Positions 29,587 through 39,481 of a DNA stretch of 64,000 nucleotides are shown one piece after another. A program made the translations under genes and the position numbers. The DNA is taken from contig JABMNI010000069.1 in NCBI GenBank assembly GCA_013204605.1, forward strand, positions 26,393-90,392. The letters are read 5' to 3'. Under the pieces are notes generated by a model. It was not told the origin of the DNA. It searched no databases and saw only the letters and a program-made list of their open reading frames with translations. Origin of the DNA: Ignavibacteria bacterium (GTDB taxonomy: Bacteria; Bacteroidota; Ignavibacteria; Kapaibacteriales; Kapaibacteriaceae). Numbering within the stretch: position 1 is the first letter of the stretch; each line of letters starts with the position of its first letter.

Positions 29587-32271
29587 ATGAAAAGACAACT
29601 ACTCTTTTCTTTCATAGTCGCGTCAGCCGTAGTGCTGATGTCTCTTGCACTAAGCATCACAGATGTGAAAGCGCAAAATGTTTACTGTAGCTACGGTTAC
29701 GGCAGTTACACCGTCTCCGCACCGACATCTGGGGCAGTATTTACTCAGGGCGATGCCATGAGTGTTAAGTGGACGTGTACGTATAACCCGAGCAACTACA
29801 GTCTTGGTCAAGAAATTTACATTTCGACCAACGGAGGGTCAACTTGGACGTTTTTACAAGCAGTGTCGCCAACCACAAATAATGGTGGTGATACGTGGAC
29901 CATTCCAAAAACATACGCTACCGGTACAAATTTTAGGTTGTTGGTGACTGATAAGCCAGATAACAGAAGCTGGTACTGTAACCTAAACAACAACGGGATG
30001 AGCGGAATTTTTACCATCCTTCTAGGTTGTGCTGCTCCAAAGTATACAACACAGATTAAAGCGGCTTCTCCTTGCGTTAACACAAACCATACTATTAGTG
30101 TAACGTCGGGCATGACGAACGGAACGTATGATTGGAGAAAAGACGGAGTGATCCGCGCTACTACTACAACTCCATCGTACACTATTAATAACATACAATT
30201 AACTGATGCAGGATATTGGGATGTGATAGGTACTGATAATTGCGATCGTACTATAGCTTTCTCTACAAGTATTGCTGCGTTGATTACCGTGTTGGAGCCG
30301 CCAGTTGTTACAGTACAACCAGTTGCAACAATGACGATCTGTGAGGCGGGAAAGAATACATTGAGCGTTACAGCATCAGGTGCTAGTTTAACGTATCAGT
30401 GGAGACAGAATGACGTCAATCTTCCTGGCGAAACCGGTACAAGTTTATTGATAGATAACGCTGTTTCTGCCAAAGAAGGTTCGTATACATGTGTGGTTAG
30501 TGGCACATGTGCCCCTCCCGCAACTAGTAACGCCACTGTAGTTACCGTTATACTTCGTCCAAGAATCGTACAAAACCCAGTTTCAACTGGTGTGTGTCCG
30601 GGAGCTACCGCCACGCTTTCAATCACCACTCAACCTGCTCCAAATTTGGTGTACCAGTGGTTTAGAAATTTGAAGCCAATCGTGGGTGCTAACAGCACTT
30701 CACTAGTTTTGTCTAACTACGACTACAATATGGATGGTCAGTATCAGTGCGTTGTTACGGTTAACGTTCCAAACCCTCTGAACTGCGTTATTACTGCAAA
30801 TTCGGCTATCGCCGACGTTATGGGTTATCAGGGACCAGTTGTTAAGAAAAGCCCAGATACTTCTGATGTATGCCTTGATGGAAACATTACGCTAAAATCT
30901 CAGTTTGATGGTCCTGGTTTGTCTTACCAGTGGAATTTGAATGGTAGCCCAATTCCCGGCGCTAACTCGAATTCGCTAACTCTTACAAACGCCAAGCCTT
31001 CCCAGGCAGGTATGTATACTGTTACTGCCACCACCGGCACGTGTAATTTGGCTGCCACGGCTATGCCCGCAATGTTGAACGTATTAGGTAAGCCTTCGTT
31101 TACAGCCCAGCCAACTGATCAGAAGTTAATGGTAGGAGATAAGCTAACCTTAACTGCAACTGCAACAGATGCTCGTATGATGCAGTGGACAAAAGATAGC
31201 AAGCCAATTGCCGGAGCAACTGGCATGACCTATACGATTGACAAAGTAAAGATGTCGGATGCCGGTTACTACAACGTACTAGTATCGAATGCTTGCGCAG
31301 GCGGAACTTCTTCAGCTTACGCGCAGGTTTCTGTTAAAGATCCTTCGCTTGATGTTCCTGAGTTGACCCTGTCTCAGAACACTGCCGGTTTGGGTGAAAT
31401 TCCAATCGGATATAGCAAAAGCATGACCCTTACTGATCTGATTCAGAACACCGGATTGGCTCCAATGGACGTTACCGGTATTTCAATCTCAGGCCCTGGT
31501 TTTGAAATCGTGACTTCAACACCAACTCCATTTACGCTAAATGCTACAATGAAGTCGACAGTTGAGTTCAAAACAACACCTTTGGCAATCGGTCCTCAGT
31601 CAGGTACAATCACAATTACTACAAACGCTCCTAACCCCACTGGTACCGTTACACTAACAGCTCTTTCTGTTCTTCGCTACGATAACCCTAAGTCATCTGA
31701 CTATGGTATGGTTGAAGAGACAAAAACTAAAGAGCAGTGCATTGCAATCAACAACACATCTGGTATCGACATCACCCTTGAGTCTATTACGGTTGGTGGA
31801 ACAGATGCAAGTGCGTTCACAGTTCTAACTACAATGCCACTTGCAATTGCTGCAGGTGCAACTGAAAACGTTTGTGTTCGCTTTGCTCCAGGTACTCAAG
31901 GTGCCAAATCAGGTACACTTTCAGTTGTTTCGTCTACCGGTGGAAATTCAACAATTGCCCTTACGGGTGAAGGTGTTCCTACTGTAGGTGTCGAGGACGC
32001 TGTTGCAGCTGGAATCTCGGTATCTCCAAACCCAATGCGCGATAACGTTGAAATCAGATTTGGTAAACCAATGGCGACGGTTAACATCGATGTTATTTCT
32101 AACAACGGTCAGATTGTTGCTCAGCTAACTAACCAAGAGAGTTCAACTTCTTCCGTGGTACGTTGGAACGGTCAAGGCGCAAACGGTGCTGTAGTTGCCT
32201 CGGGTGCGTATACAATTGTAGTTCGTACTTCAAACGCTACATACTCAATTCCGCTTTCAATCGTTCGCTAA
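29587..32271 (+). CDS. Ig-repeat exported protein with HYDIN-like domain, T9SS cargo
   Basis: 894 residues. Signal peptide ends DVKA before QNVY. Next comes a Kre9/KNH-like module (VFTQGDAMSVKWTC, TWTIPKTY), then about five Ig-like domains marked by YQWRQN, YQWFRN, YQWNLN and MQWTKD with Cys pairs and DAGYY/EGSYTC strands. Residues ~590-690 and ~710-800 resemble ASH/HYDIN-type domains (LGEIPIGYSKSMTLT, then ENVCVRFAPGTQG). A FlgD-like sorting tail (VSPNPMRDNVEIRFG to SIPLSIVR) ends the chain. Likely a large cell-surface adhesin or matrix protein. It has its own terminator. Codon use is C-rich (ACA/GTT balanced) and no AGGGG(G)CT word is present. Confidence 0.75.
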   Translation: MKRQLLFSFIVASAVVLMSLALSITDVKAQNVYCSYGYGSYTVSAPTSGAVFTQGDAMSVKWTCTYNPSNYSLGQEIYISTNGGSTWTFLQAVSPTTNNGGDTWTIPKTYATGTNFRLLVTDKPDNRSWYCNLNNNGMSGIFTILLGCAAPKYTTQIKAASPCVNTNHTISVTSGMTNGTYDWRKDGVIRATTTTPSYTINNIQLTDAGYWDVIGTDNCDRTIAFSTSIAALITVLEPPVVTVQPVATMTICEAGKNTLSVTASGASLTYQWRQNDVNLPGETGTSLLIDNAVSAKEGSYTCVVSGTCAPPATSNATVVTVILRPRIVQNPVSTGVCPGATATLSITTQPAPNLVYQWFRNLKPIVGANSTSLVLSNYDYNMDGQYQCVVTVNVPNPLNCVITANSAIADVMGYQGPVVKKSPDTSDVCLDGNITLKSQFDGPGLSYQWNLNGSPIPGANSNSLTLTNAKPSQAGMYTVTATTGTCNLAATAMPAMLNVLGKPSFTAQPTDQKLMVGDKLTLTATATDARMMQWTKDSKPIAGATGMTYTIDKVKMSDAGYYNVLVSNACAGGTSSAYAQVSVKDPSLDVPELTLSQNTAGLGEIPIGYSKSMTLTDLIQNTGLAPMDVTGISISGPGFEIVTSTPTPFTLNATMKSTVEFKTTPLAIGPQSGTITITTNAPNPTGTVTLTALSVLRYDNPKSSDYGMVEETKTKEQCIAINNTSGIDITLESITVGGTDASAFTVLTTMPLAIAAGATENVCVRFAPGTQGAKSGTLSVVSSTGGNSTIALTGEGVPTVGVEDAVAAGISVSPNPMRDNVEIRFGKPMATVNIDVISNNGQIVAQLTNQESSTSSVVRWNGQGANGAVVASGAYTIVVRTSNATYSIPLSIVR

Positions 32272-32293
32272 TCAATTAGCCTTCATGTAAATT

Positions 32294-32326
32294 AAGTGCC
32301 TCCATTTATGGGGGCACTTTTTTTTT
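32294..32326 (+). terminator. Rho-independent terminator
   Basis: A 10-bp stem AAGTGCCTCC (32294-32303) pairs with GGGGGCACTT (32310-32319), one wobble, around the loop ATTTAT; a run of nine T follows. It ends the 894-residue gene and excludes the longer upstream start for ispD. Confidence 0.93.
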
Positions 32327-32343
32327 GTACTAAATTGTTCATT

Positions 32344-33063
32344 ATGAAACCAGACGAAACCCACGTAATGCCTTTCGCCGTAGTTATTCCAGCCGCTGGG
32401 GTTGGAAGGCGTATGGACAGCACGACACCAAAACAGTACCTCCAATTGGATGGCATACCAGTCATAATTCGTACTCTAACCACCGTACTTTCTATCCCGC
32501 AAGTATCTGTGGTGGTGGTTGCGTTACATAAAGACGACTCCCACTTTAAGCGGATTTGCGTGGAATTTGGGCTAGACGTGAATCGAATTCAAACCGTCAT
32601 TGGGGGAGCTGAACGCCAAAACTCCATCGAAAACGCAATTCTGAGCTTAGATTTCGAGGGTCCTACCAACCCACAGATTGTCCTTATTCACGATGCCGTG
32701 CGTCCATTTGCCTCCGCCAGACTATTCCTACAAATTGCCCTCGAAGCGTCGAAAAGCGGTGCGGCTGTGCCTGCACTGCCTACTACCGACACTATCAAAG
32801 AAGTTAACGATGCCAATTTCGTAGTCCAAACCCTTAACAGATCGGCTCTCCGACATATACAAACTCCTCAGGGGTTTCGTTTAGCCCCCTACAAAATTGC
32901 CCTGCAAAGTGCCATTAAAAGTGGCATTAATTACCCAGATGATGCAGCCGTGTTTGAGGCAGGGGGCTTTCCCGTTGCATGTATTACCGGCGAGCTAAAT
33001 AACATCAAAATCACAAATCAAGCAGATTTAGCCATTGCAGAGAGAATATTGTCTATTATTTAG
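32344..33063 (+). CDS. ispD: 2-C-methyl-D-erythritol 4-phosphate cytidylyltransferase
   Basis: 239 residues from ATG 32344 (ATG 32368 is the alternative; the upstream frame runs into a terminator). VVIPAAGVGRRM is the glycine-rich CTP-binding loop, followed by PKQYLQLDG, VIGGAERQNSIENA, LIHDAVRPF, the substrate loop TDTIK and HIQTPQGFR. It makes CDP-methylerythritol in the MEP isoprenoid pathway. No other MEP gene is adjacent, so it may be monocistronic. Confidence 0.95.
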   Translation: MKPDETHVMPFAVVIPAAGVGRRMDSTTPKQYLQLDGIPVIIRTLTTVLSIPQVSVVVVALHKDDSHFKRICVEFGLDVNRIQTVIGGAERQNSIENAILSLDFEGPTNPQIVLIHDAVRPFASARLFLQIALEASKSGAAVPALPTTDTIKEVNDANFVVQTLNRSALRHIQTPQGFRLAPYKIALQSAIKSGINYPDDAAVFEAGGFPVACITGELNNIKITNQADLAIAERILSII

Positions 33064-33183
33064 TAACAAATAAATTTTATTTCGTAACAAATAAACATTA
33101 TTCAAGTTTTATTTGCGTCTCCGGCCTCCCGCGTGTATATTCGCGCCCGTTAAATTTTGCGGCAATTCACAAGGATTTAAATT

Positions 33184-33423
33184 ATGTTCTGGACACCTGA
33201 GCTTGCATCTTTCTTGGAAGACGCTCCATGGCCAGCAACCAAAGACGAGCTAATCGACTACTGCGACAGGACTGCAGCACCGTTTCAGGTTATTGATAAC
33301 TTGATGGAATTGGATGATCCGGAGGATCCTGTCTATGAAGGAATTGAAGACCTTTGGCCTGAATACGAAGAAGCATCGGACGATTTTTTCTTCAGCGAAG
33401 ATGATGAACTGAGTGAATATTGA
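33184..33423 (+). CDS. small acidic DUF2795-like protein
   Basis: 79 residues, strongly acidic in its second half (DDFFFSEDDELSEY). The N-terminal part (LASFLEDAPWPATKDELIDYC then APFQVIDNL) fits the DUF2795 pattern, in which a short helix-rich unit of unknown function often occurs. CAAGGATTT precedes the ATG by 6 bp as ribosome binding site, and a strong terminator follows, so it is expressed as a single-gene unit. Upstream 120 bp contains two copies of GTAACAAATAAA (33063-33094). Confidence 0.72.
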   Translation: MFWTPELASFLEDAPWPATKDELIDYCDRTAAPFQVIDNLMELDDPEDPVYEGIEDLWPEYEEASDDFFFSEDDELSEY

Positions 33424-33442
33424 AATGTTTGCGTGTTTTTTT

Positions 33443-33480
33443 AAAGCCCAATAGCGTTAAAGCTCTTGGGCTTTTCTTTT
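33443..33480 (+). terminator. Rho-independent terminator
   Basis: AAAGCCCAA (33443-33451) pairs with TTGGGCTTT (33466-33474); a T-rich tail follows. A T run also precedes the stem, so it could work in both directions. Confidence 0.9.
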
Positions 33481-33509
33481 TGTGTGGTGCTTACCAGTAT
33501 TTTTGAACC

Positions 33510-35855
33510 GTGAGTACTTTACTCGTCTGTAAAAAATATTTCCTCTTCGCACATTTGTGTGCTGCATTGCTGTGTTGTATTACGTTTAGCAGTGTTTCGC
33601 AGCATGTGCTTAATGCTGACGCTAATCAAGACGTTCGGAGTGGCTACAATGACTCTCAAGAACTCCAAGATTTAAAGATAGTCGGCTGTGAAGTAACAAC
33701 ACCAGAACAAATTTTGGGAGTCATTCATAGTCGTCAGAGTGAAGTGAGTGTCACCCGAAAACTCACTGAGTATTACTATTTAAATCTTAAAGAAAATTCC
33801 TCTACTCCACCCGCTGTAATGCGCACGCTTTCCGGATTGTACAAGGATTTGGTTTTGGAAATTCGGTATTACAACAGAAACAAGGCCCAGGATGATAGTG
33901 CAGCCATTTTGGTTTTCCTACAACAGAATGGCTTTCACAATTCTACGGTGAATTACACCTACGGTTTTGTGGAAGAAGATCAGGCAAATGTTCTTCAGTT
34001 TACCATTTTTGAAGGTGTACGAGCTGTTGTTGATACCGTTATGTATTTGGGAGTGGACAGAGTAGATCCGGAAGTATTACGTACCGCGTTTGATGTTAGG
34101 TCAATACAAAATGGAACCCCGTTCTCGGAGGTAGACGTGGAGTCAGAAGTAAAGAGTGTGGTTGCTGAACTTCAAAACAATGGTTATTTCCGGTGTTCAC
34201 ATGATGCACCGTTGGTTGTCACGTCAAATGATGGGTTACACGATTCAATTTTTGTTCGGATAAATCCAGGACGTCGAGTAAGGATAGCGCAAATAGTATT
34301 TGAAGAGAATTTGAACAACCAACCGAGCGTTACAGAAGGTACTCGTCGAAGGCAATTGGACTTTAAAGAGGGTGAGTGGTTCAATAAGAAGAAAATTGAG
34401 GCCTCTCGTGCAAATTTGATTTCCTTAGGGGTATTCGAAACTGTGACGATCGACACTATATCCGTTGAGTTCGTAGATAATAAAGGGGCTTCCACTACTG
34501 ACTCCAATATTGCGCTTCGAGTTTTCACGAAGAATGTTAAGGTTTATGATGTTGGTCTTAACCTTTTACTTTATCAAACTTCAATTGACAACTATTTGAA
34601 CGGTGGTGTGGGTCTTAATGCTCAATACAAGAATCTGTTTGGAGGTGCTCAAGTTGCTAGTGCCACTTTCCAATATGTGTTGCAAGATCTGAGTCGCGCT
34701 TTCCAGAAACAAAACATCGAAACCGAAGCGTTAGCCTCTATGGTTTTGGCTTGGCCGAATATCGCGAGAGTGTTCGACAATCGCGTGGGTATACAGATGA
34801 ATACTTTTTACTCTCTACGTGTACTCGTTTTTCCTTTCAAATTGGAGTCGTTTAATGTTACGGCTCGCGCACCGATAAGTCTTTATCGGTACACGATTTT
34901 TAATGGTGTCGACCTGAGTATTGGTTTGGAGCGTCAGGTTCCACGTGACTTTAGGGAAACTAAAGACTCAGCCCTAGGTGAAGCGAAATCATCTCAGGAT
35001 TCCGCTTTTGTGCTGTCGACATTTAACCAATTCATCGTTCTAGACGATTACCTTCACAACTCTACCGGATTTTTTACCGGTGTGTACGCTGGTATAAGCT
35101 TCAAAGGGGAACACCGCGATAACCTAACCAATCCTACTCGTGGAACATTTACAAACCTGGCCACTGAAATTGGTTTGGGGGCTGGACAGTTTGTGAGAAT
35201 TCAATTTTTTAATACAGCTGCTATAAGTTTAGCTCCTAGAACTGTTTTTGCAACTAAGGTCAGATTGGGCCACATAGCGTTGCTTGGGTTCTCTCGCAAT
35301 AGTTCTACCGATACAAACACCTATGTACCGCTAGAACGGCAATTTTTTGCCGGGGGCGCTGCTAGTATCCGTTCATATCCATCTCGAACCTTACATGATC
35401 CCCATTCTGGCTTTATTGTAAACCCCGACTCAAATAGCACAGACCCACTTTCAAGCAACAGAATTTTATCCAATGTAATTGGAAGCGGCTCATTAATTGA
35501 GTTAGGTTTTGAGTTTAGGTACACTTTTGCGCGTCCGAGAGGAATAGATGATACCTGGGCTTCCTTAATTGAACGAAGCGGTTTTGCGTTCTTTACAGAT
35601 ATTGGGAATGCCTTTAACAGGCTAACTCCCTCCTTGTACGGTAAAATGCGCCTAGAGGACCTCTGGAGGGGCTCTGTTGTGGCAATGGGAGTCGGTTACC
35701 GGTTCGAAACACCGGTTGGCCCGTTTAGGGTTGATTATGCGACCAGTGTATACGACCCTTTGCGCACTGACGGTAAGTTCATCTTTGATGGACGCAAAAA
35801 TTTAATGGGTTTTGGCAATTGGCAGCTTAGCATAGGGCTTGGCCAAGCTTTCTAA
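33510..35855 (+). CDS. Omp85-family outer-membrane protein (BamA/TamA-like)
   Basis: 781 residues from a GTG. Signal peptide ends SSVS before QHVLN. The first half holds POTRA-type units (LKIVGCEVTTPEQILG; RAVVDTVMYLGVDRVDPEVL; RRVRIAQIVFEENLNNQP). The second half is a 16-strand barrel with the late motifs GGAASIRSYPSRTL and GPFRVDYA and a terminal Phe (LGQAF), the C-terminal signal of outer-membrane barrels. The family inserts or exports proteins across the outer membrane. With fewer POTRA units than a typical BamA it may be TamA-like. Isolated between two terminators. Confidence 0.8.
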   Translation: MSTLLVCKKYFLFAHLCAALLCCITFSSVSQHVLNADANQDVRSGYNDSQELQDLKIVGCEVTTPEQILGVIHSRQSEVSVTRKLTEYYYLNLKENSSTPPAVMRTLSGLYKDLVLEIRYYNRNKAQDDSAAILVFLQQNGFHNSTVNYTYGFVEEDQANVLQFTIFEGVRAVVDTVMYLGVDRVDPEVLRTAFDVRSIQNGTPFSEVDVESEVKSVVAELQNNGYFRCSHDAPLVVTSNDGLHDSIFVRINPGRRVRIAQIVFEENLNNQPSVTEGTRRRQLDFKEGEWFNKKKIEASRANLISLGVFETVTIDTISVEFVDNKGASTTDSNIALRVFTKNVKVYDVGLNLLLYQTSIDNYLNGGVGLNAQYKNLFGGAQVASATFQYVLQDLSRAFQKQNIETEALASMVLAWPNIARVFDNRVGIQMNTFYSLRVLVFPFKLESFNVTARAPISLYRYTIFNGVDLSIGLERQVPRDFRETKDSALGEAKSSQDSAFVLSTFNQFIVLDDYLHNSTGFFTGVYAGISFKGEHRDNLTNPTRGTFTNLATEIGLGAGQFVRIQFFNTAAISLAPRTVFATKVRLGHIALLGFSRNSSTDTNTYVPLERQFFAGGAASIRSYPSRTLHDPHSGFIVNPDSNSTDPLSSNRILSNVIGSGSLIELGFEFRYTFARPRGIDDTWASLIERSGFAFFTDIGNAFNRLTPSLYGKMRLEDLWRGSVVAMGVGYRFETPVGPFRVDYATSVYDPLRTDGKFIFDGRKNLMGFGNWQLSIGLGQAF

Positions 35856-35867
35856 AAAACGTAGCCA

Positions 35868-35912
35868 GCAAATCTAATTGTAGCTCTCCAATTGCTACTC
35901 TTAGATTTTTGC
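35868..35912. terminator. bidirectional hairpin between convergent genes
   Basis: GCAAATCTAA (35868-35877) pairs with TTAGATTTTTGC (35901-35912), with an inner GTAGC/GCTAC stem. It lies between the Omp85 gene and coaX and overlaps the last codons of coaX. Confidence 0.65.
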
Positions 35913-36728
35913 AATTACTGTGTCTTGAAGATCTGAAATTTTTGCATCTGCTAACAGTCGCAAAATTCCATCAGTCACAATATTGCTATCTTCTCTAACA
36001 GTAAGCCCCTTTGCCTCCAAACCACGTTGTACAAACCGACTCTCACCGCCCGTAAGTACGATTGGAACTTTTTCACCGCCGAAAAATGCCTTTTGAAAAT
36101 TTTCTACCGTGTACAAAATGCTGCCGATGGCAGATGAAACCACCCCCGACAATAGAGACTCCTTGGTGTTGATGCCACTCGTACCCTCGGGTTCCTCCAT
36201 GGGGATGAGTGCAATTGCCGCAGTTTGCTTGGAAAGTCCAAATATCTGAGTTGACATTCCAGCAAAAATGACGCCGCCTAAAAATACTTTTTCCGACGAC
36301 ACCGCATTGATGGTAATAGCTGTTCCACAGTCCACAGTGATCAACGGTGGTGGAGCTACTTGCATTGCTCCAATTGTTCCCAACAACCTGTCTATACCGG
36401 CACTCTCAACATTTCCAAACTGCAAAAGCCCCTGATTTCGCATCAACAACGAGTGCACGTTGAGCGTTTTGTGTCCCAGTATACGTTGCAACACCTTTAC
36501 TATCGCTGTCGTGTGTTTTGGGTTCACACTGCTTAACCCTATTAAATACTTTTGGGTTGTGTGATCGCGGAAATGATGCTGAACATTTTTCTTCCACTCT
36601 TTGTCGTATGGAAAGGAAAGTTCTACATTATCATGGTGAATTTTCACCCTACTGTTGCCTACATCAATACCGCAAATACCGTATTCTACGTTATTGAGTT
36701 CAATCTTCGTATCGTATAGTGTCGACAT
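35901..36728 (-). CDS. coaX: type III pantothenate kinase
   Basis: About 275 residues from the ATG at 36728, overlapping the end of birA by 29 bp; an ATG at 36761 would overlap more. CGIDVGNSRVKI is the ATP-binding start, then SAGIDRLLGTIGA, TVDCGTAITINAV, GGVIFAGM and VLTGGESRFVQR, as in CoaX. It phosphorylates pantothenate, the first step of CoA synthesis, and is insensitive to CoA feedback in known cases. Translationally coupled to birA, as often found. Confidence 0.92.
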   Translation of the reverse strand: MSTLYDTKIELNNVEYGICGIDVGNSRVKIHHDNVELSFPYDKEWKKNVQHHFRDHTTQKYLIGLSSVNPKHTTAIVKVLQRILGHKTLNVHSLLMRNQGLLQFGNVESAGIDRLLGTIGAMQVAPPPLITVDCGTAITINAVSSEKVFLGGVIFAGMSTQIFGLSKQTAAIALIPMEEPEGTSGINTKESLLSGVVSSAIGSILYTVENFQKAFFGGEKVPIVLTGGESRFVQRGLEAKGLTVREDSNIVTDGILRLLADAKISDLQDTVIAKI

Positions 36729-37443
36729 CTGATACTGTCCGTTCAATTTGTGTGACAACATTGCGTGCTACCAATCTTCCGTCCTCTTGCACTCTAACCA
36801 CAATCCAAATTCCATTTTCTGAAAATATTCTAATAGACTTTCCAACGATGTTCAATTCATGCACCCAATTTTCATACAGCTTTTGCACGCCTGCATATTG
36901 AAGTTCAGTGTACGTTTTTTTTAACAGATTTATGATATTAGATAAGTCAGCATCCGCACCAAGTAGTCGTAGTGACGTGCAACGCTGTGTGATAGTATCT
37001 GGAAACTCTACCTGGTCCACGTTGATCCCAATTCCCACTATTGTACTCTCACATTTTCCACCTTGAAACTCATGTTCAACAATGGTTCCAGCAATTTTAT
37101 ACCATTCACCGTCAATAGAGGATATTACATCGTTGGGATACTTGAGCGTTGAAAGTGTGTTAGGAGCGGCCATTCTTACCACTTTTAATGCTGCCAAAGC
37201 CCCCTTAGCCATAAATATTGATAGTTCCTGAACACTTTGAGGTTGTGTGTGTTTTATTCCAATTGAACAGTACACATTTGCTCCAAAGTCGCCATGCCAA
37301 ATGCGACCCTTTCTTCCCCTCCCATTTGTTTGATGCAATGCGCTTACAAAAACATATGGATAGGTTCTTAATAGTTCTTTAGCGTAGTCGTTAGTGCTAG
37401 TGACCGACGGCAGATGAAATTCTATGGGTGTGATTGTGCTCAT
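36700..37443 (-). CDS. birA: biotin--[acetyl-CoA-carboxylase] ligase (short form)
   Basis: 247 residues without an N-terminal DNA-binding domain, so ligase only. The biotinyl-AMP loop reads QTNGRGRKGRIWHG; LKYPNDVIS is the conserved Lys-Trp/Tyr-Pro-Asn-Asp site, and GIGINVDQ follows. It attaches biotin to carboxylase carrier proteins. Divergent from mnmE by 98 bp and overlapping coaX; no biotin-synthesis genes nearby. Confidence 0.92.
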   Translation of the reverse strand: MSTITPIEFHLPSVTSTNDYAKELLRTYPYVFVSALHQTNGRGRKGRIWHGDFGANVYCSIGIKHTQPQSVQELSIFMAKGALAALKVVRMAAPNTLSTLKYPNDVISSIDGEWYKIAGTIVEHEFQGGKCESTIVGIGINVDQVEFPDTITQRCTSLRLLGADADLSNIINLLKKTYTELQYAGVQKLYENWVHELNIVGKSIRIFSENGIWIVVRVQEDGRLVARNVVTQIERTVSDVDTIRYED

Positions 37444-37541
37444 TCGATTGTAGGTTCAAAGTTAATCCCTTTATCAATCAAAATTATAGTAAATATATTT
37501 ACTATACAAGTACCACTTCCAACTCCGTAATTTACAGTTCT

Positions 37542-38942
37542 ATGAATGTACCATTACCAGATACAATTTGCGCCGTTGCAACTCCAATTGGAGTGGCAGG
37601 GTTAGCAGTAATTCGCGTATCCGGGGCTGATTGTATACCAATTTGCGATACTTTTTTTGTGGGAAAATCTGCGCTTACAGCTTCCTCTTCACACTCAGTC
37701 CATTATGGTTGGTGGAAATGGTCCGGCGTAAAAATCGACGCTGTTACGTGCACCCTGTTCCGAAATCCAAATTCGTACACGGGCGAAGATGTGGTAGAAA
37801 TTGGTTGCCATGGCGGCCCGTATGTTTCTGAGCAGATTGTTGACAGTCTTATCAGCGCAGGTGCTAGGGCGGCTCTGCCCGGTGAATTCACAAAACGTGC
37901 ATTTATAAATGGTAAGCTCGATCTAACCCAAGTTGAAGCAATAGCCGACTTGATTCATGCAGAGTCGAAACTCGGAGTTCAAATCGCCGCCCGCCAGTTG
38001 GCATCAGGCTTTACTAAACGTCTTAATGCAATGCAGTCACACCTCGAGAAATCTAGCGCATTACTGGAATTGGAACTCGATTTCTCTGAAGAAGATATAG
38101 AGTTTGTAAATAGAGCCCAGTTGCTAGAACACCTTTCTGTAGTAAACTCAGAGCTGGAATCCTTGATATTTTCTTCAAAAGGGGCTGAACTGTTACGCTC
38201 AGGCGTGCATTGCACGCTAGTAGGTTACCCAAATGCAGGGAAAAGTTCATTGTTCAACGCCATCCTAGGTAAGGATCGAGCGATTGTTAGCGAGCTGCCT
38301 GGCACTACCCGTGATTACATAGAAGACACAAAATTGATTGGTGGATTCACTTTTCATTTCTTTGATACAGCAGGTATCCGGCAAACCACCGATTCCATTG
38401 AGTTGGCCGGTATTACGCTAGGGCGGGGTATAATGGAGCAGTCGAACATTATTTTGGTTGTGAACGATTCAACCCTGGGTTTTGATCACTCTAGCCCTCT
38501 CGTCACCGACGTGCAATCAATGTTTCCAGACACTGCCGTATGGGTTGTTCAAAATAAGATAGATAATGCGGCTGGCTCTAAAAATGACGTAAAGGTTGCT
38601 ACAGGTGGTTCATCTGAGAGTGAACTCTCTGTTTTGTCCGTGCCTTCATCTGCCATATCACCAAGTGGAACCGACGTCCTAGTTTCTGAGTTAGTTTCGA
38701 TGGCCAAAGGGCGTACCAATATAGTTGGTGATGCCTTGGTAAACCGCCGCCAAACTATTCTACTTAAACAGGCCCAGCAATCTGTGAATAGCGCAATTGA
38801 GGCACTTGCTAATGCTTTATCGGCCGAATTAGTGGCGGTTGATATGCGCCAAGCGCTTCGACATATCTCAGAAGTTCTCGGCACTTCCTTCAATCAGGAC
38901 ATTCTTGACTCGGTTTTCTCTGACTTTTGCATTGGAAAATAA
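37542..38942 (+). CDS. mnmE: tRNA modification GTPase MnmE
   Basis: 466 residues from ATG 37542; the upstream open frame has no family similarity. N-terminal folate-binding domain (DTICAVATPIGVAGLAVIRV), helical domain, then a Ras-like G domain with GYPNAGKSSLFN, ELPGTTRDY, FDTAGIR and NKID, and the C-terminal CIGK whose Cys is functional. With MnmG it makes the cmnm5 modification at the tRNA wobble uridine. The partner mnmG lies 750 bp downstream on the same strand, past a GNAT gene and two parS sites, the usual arrangement near replication origins. Confidence 0.96.
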   Translation: MNVPLPDTICAVATPIGVAGLAVIRVSGADCIPICDTFFVGKSALTASSSHSVHYGWWKWSGVKIDAVTCTLFRNPNSYTGEDVVEIGCHGGPYVSEQIVDSLISAGARAALPGEFTKRAFINGKLDLTQVEAIADLIHAESKLGVQIAARQLASGFTKRLNAMQSHLEKSSALLELELDFSEEDIEFVNRAQLLEHLSVVNSELESLIFSSKGAELLRSGVHCTLVGYPNAGKSSLFNAILGKDRAIVSELPGTTRDYIEDTKLIGGFTFHFFDTAGIRQTTDSIELAGITLGRGIMEQSNIILVVNDSTLGFDHSSPLVTDVQSMFPDTAVWVVQNKIDNAAGSKNDVKVATGGSSESELSVLSVPSSAISPSGTDVLVSELVSMAKGRTNIVGDALVNRRQTILLKQAQQSVNSAIEALANALSAELVAVDMRQALRHISEVLGTSFNQDILDSVFSDFCIGK

Positions 38943-38943
38943 C

Positions 38944-39474
38944 TTGACACCTACGAACTTGAACCTGCGTCCTATAGAAATCGACGACTTTTCTAGGTTT
39001 ATTAAACTCCAAAGCGAGGCTTTGCTACACGCCCCTGAGGTTTTTGGAAGTGATTACCATTGGTTTGAGTCACTTTCTACCGTTTCAAAGGAACAACGCT
39101 ATGAAAAGTACCTCAATTTTCCTTATCAGTACCTTTTAGGTGCTTTTGTAGATGAAAATACGCTTGTAGGTATGGTTGGGTTCTCAGTTGATAATTCCCA
39201 GTCAAAAACTAGGCACAAAGGCAAGCTGTGGGGTCTATTCGTGTCTCCTAACCACCGCGGACAGGGAATTGCTACGAAATTGGTTGAAACACTAATTTCA
39301 ACTGCTAGAGACGTAGTGCAATGTGAGCAAATTCAATTAACCGTAGGTACCGAAAACCAAGCTTCTTATTTGTTGTACTTACGGCTTGGTTTCACTGTTT
39401 ATGGCACTGAACGCCACTCTATGAAATTGGTAGGGGGCTATGCGGATGAATTTTTGATGGTCAAGTTTCTGTAG
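38944..39474 (+). CDS. GNAT family N-acetyltransferase
   Basis: About 176 residues from a TTG one base after the mnmE stop, so probably translated by coupling; no ATG fits. It opens LNLRPIEIDDFSRF, shows KLWGLFVSPNHRGQGIATKL as the acetyl-CoA binding motif A (RGQGIA) and ends with LYLRLGFTVYG, the usual motif B. The substrate (a small molecule amine or a protein N terminus) is unknown. Confidence 0.85.
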   Translation: MTPTNLNLRPIEIDDFSRFIKLQSEALLHAPEVFGSDYHWFESLSTVSKEQRYEKYLNFPYQYLLGAFVDENTLVGMVGFSVDNSQSKTRHKGKLWGLFVSPNHRGQGIATKLVETLISTARDVVQCEQIQLTVGTENQASYLLYLRLGFTVYGTERHSMKLVGGYADEFLMVKFL

Positions 39475-39481
39475 GGTAAAC

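Noticed and set aside
29320..29598. 92-residue reverse ORF in the gap before the Ig-repeat gene
   Set aside because: It overlaps the 24-bp duplication, the leader and the ribosome binding site of the next gene, and its peptide has simple repeated HQSYGRQL sequence created by the duplication.
38839..38943. Extended N terminus of the GNAT protein
   Set aside because: It would overlap mnmE by 100 bp in another frame; the acetyltransferase fold begins after 38944.
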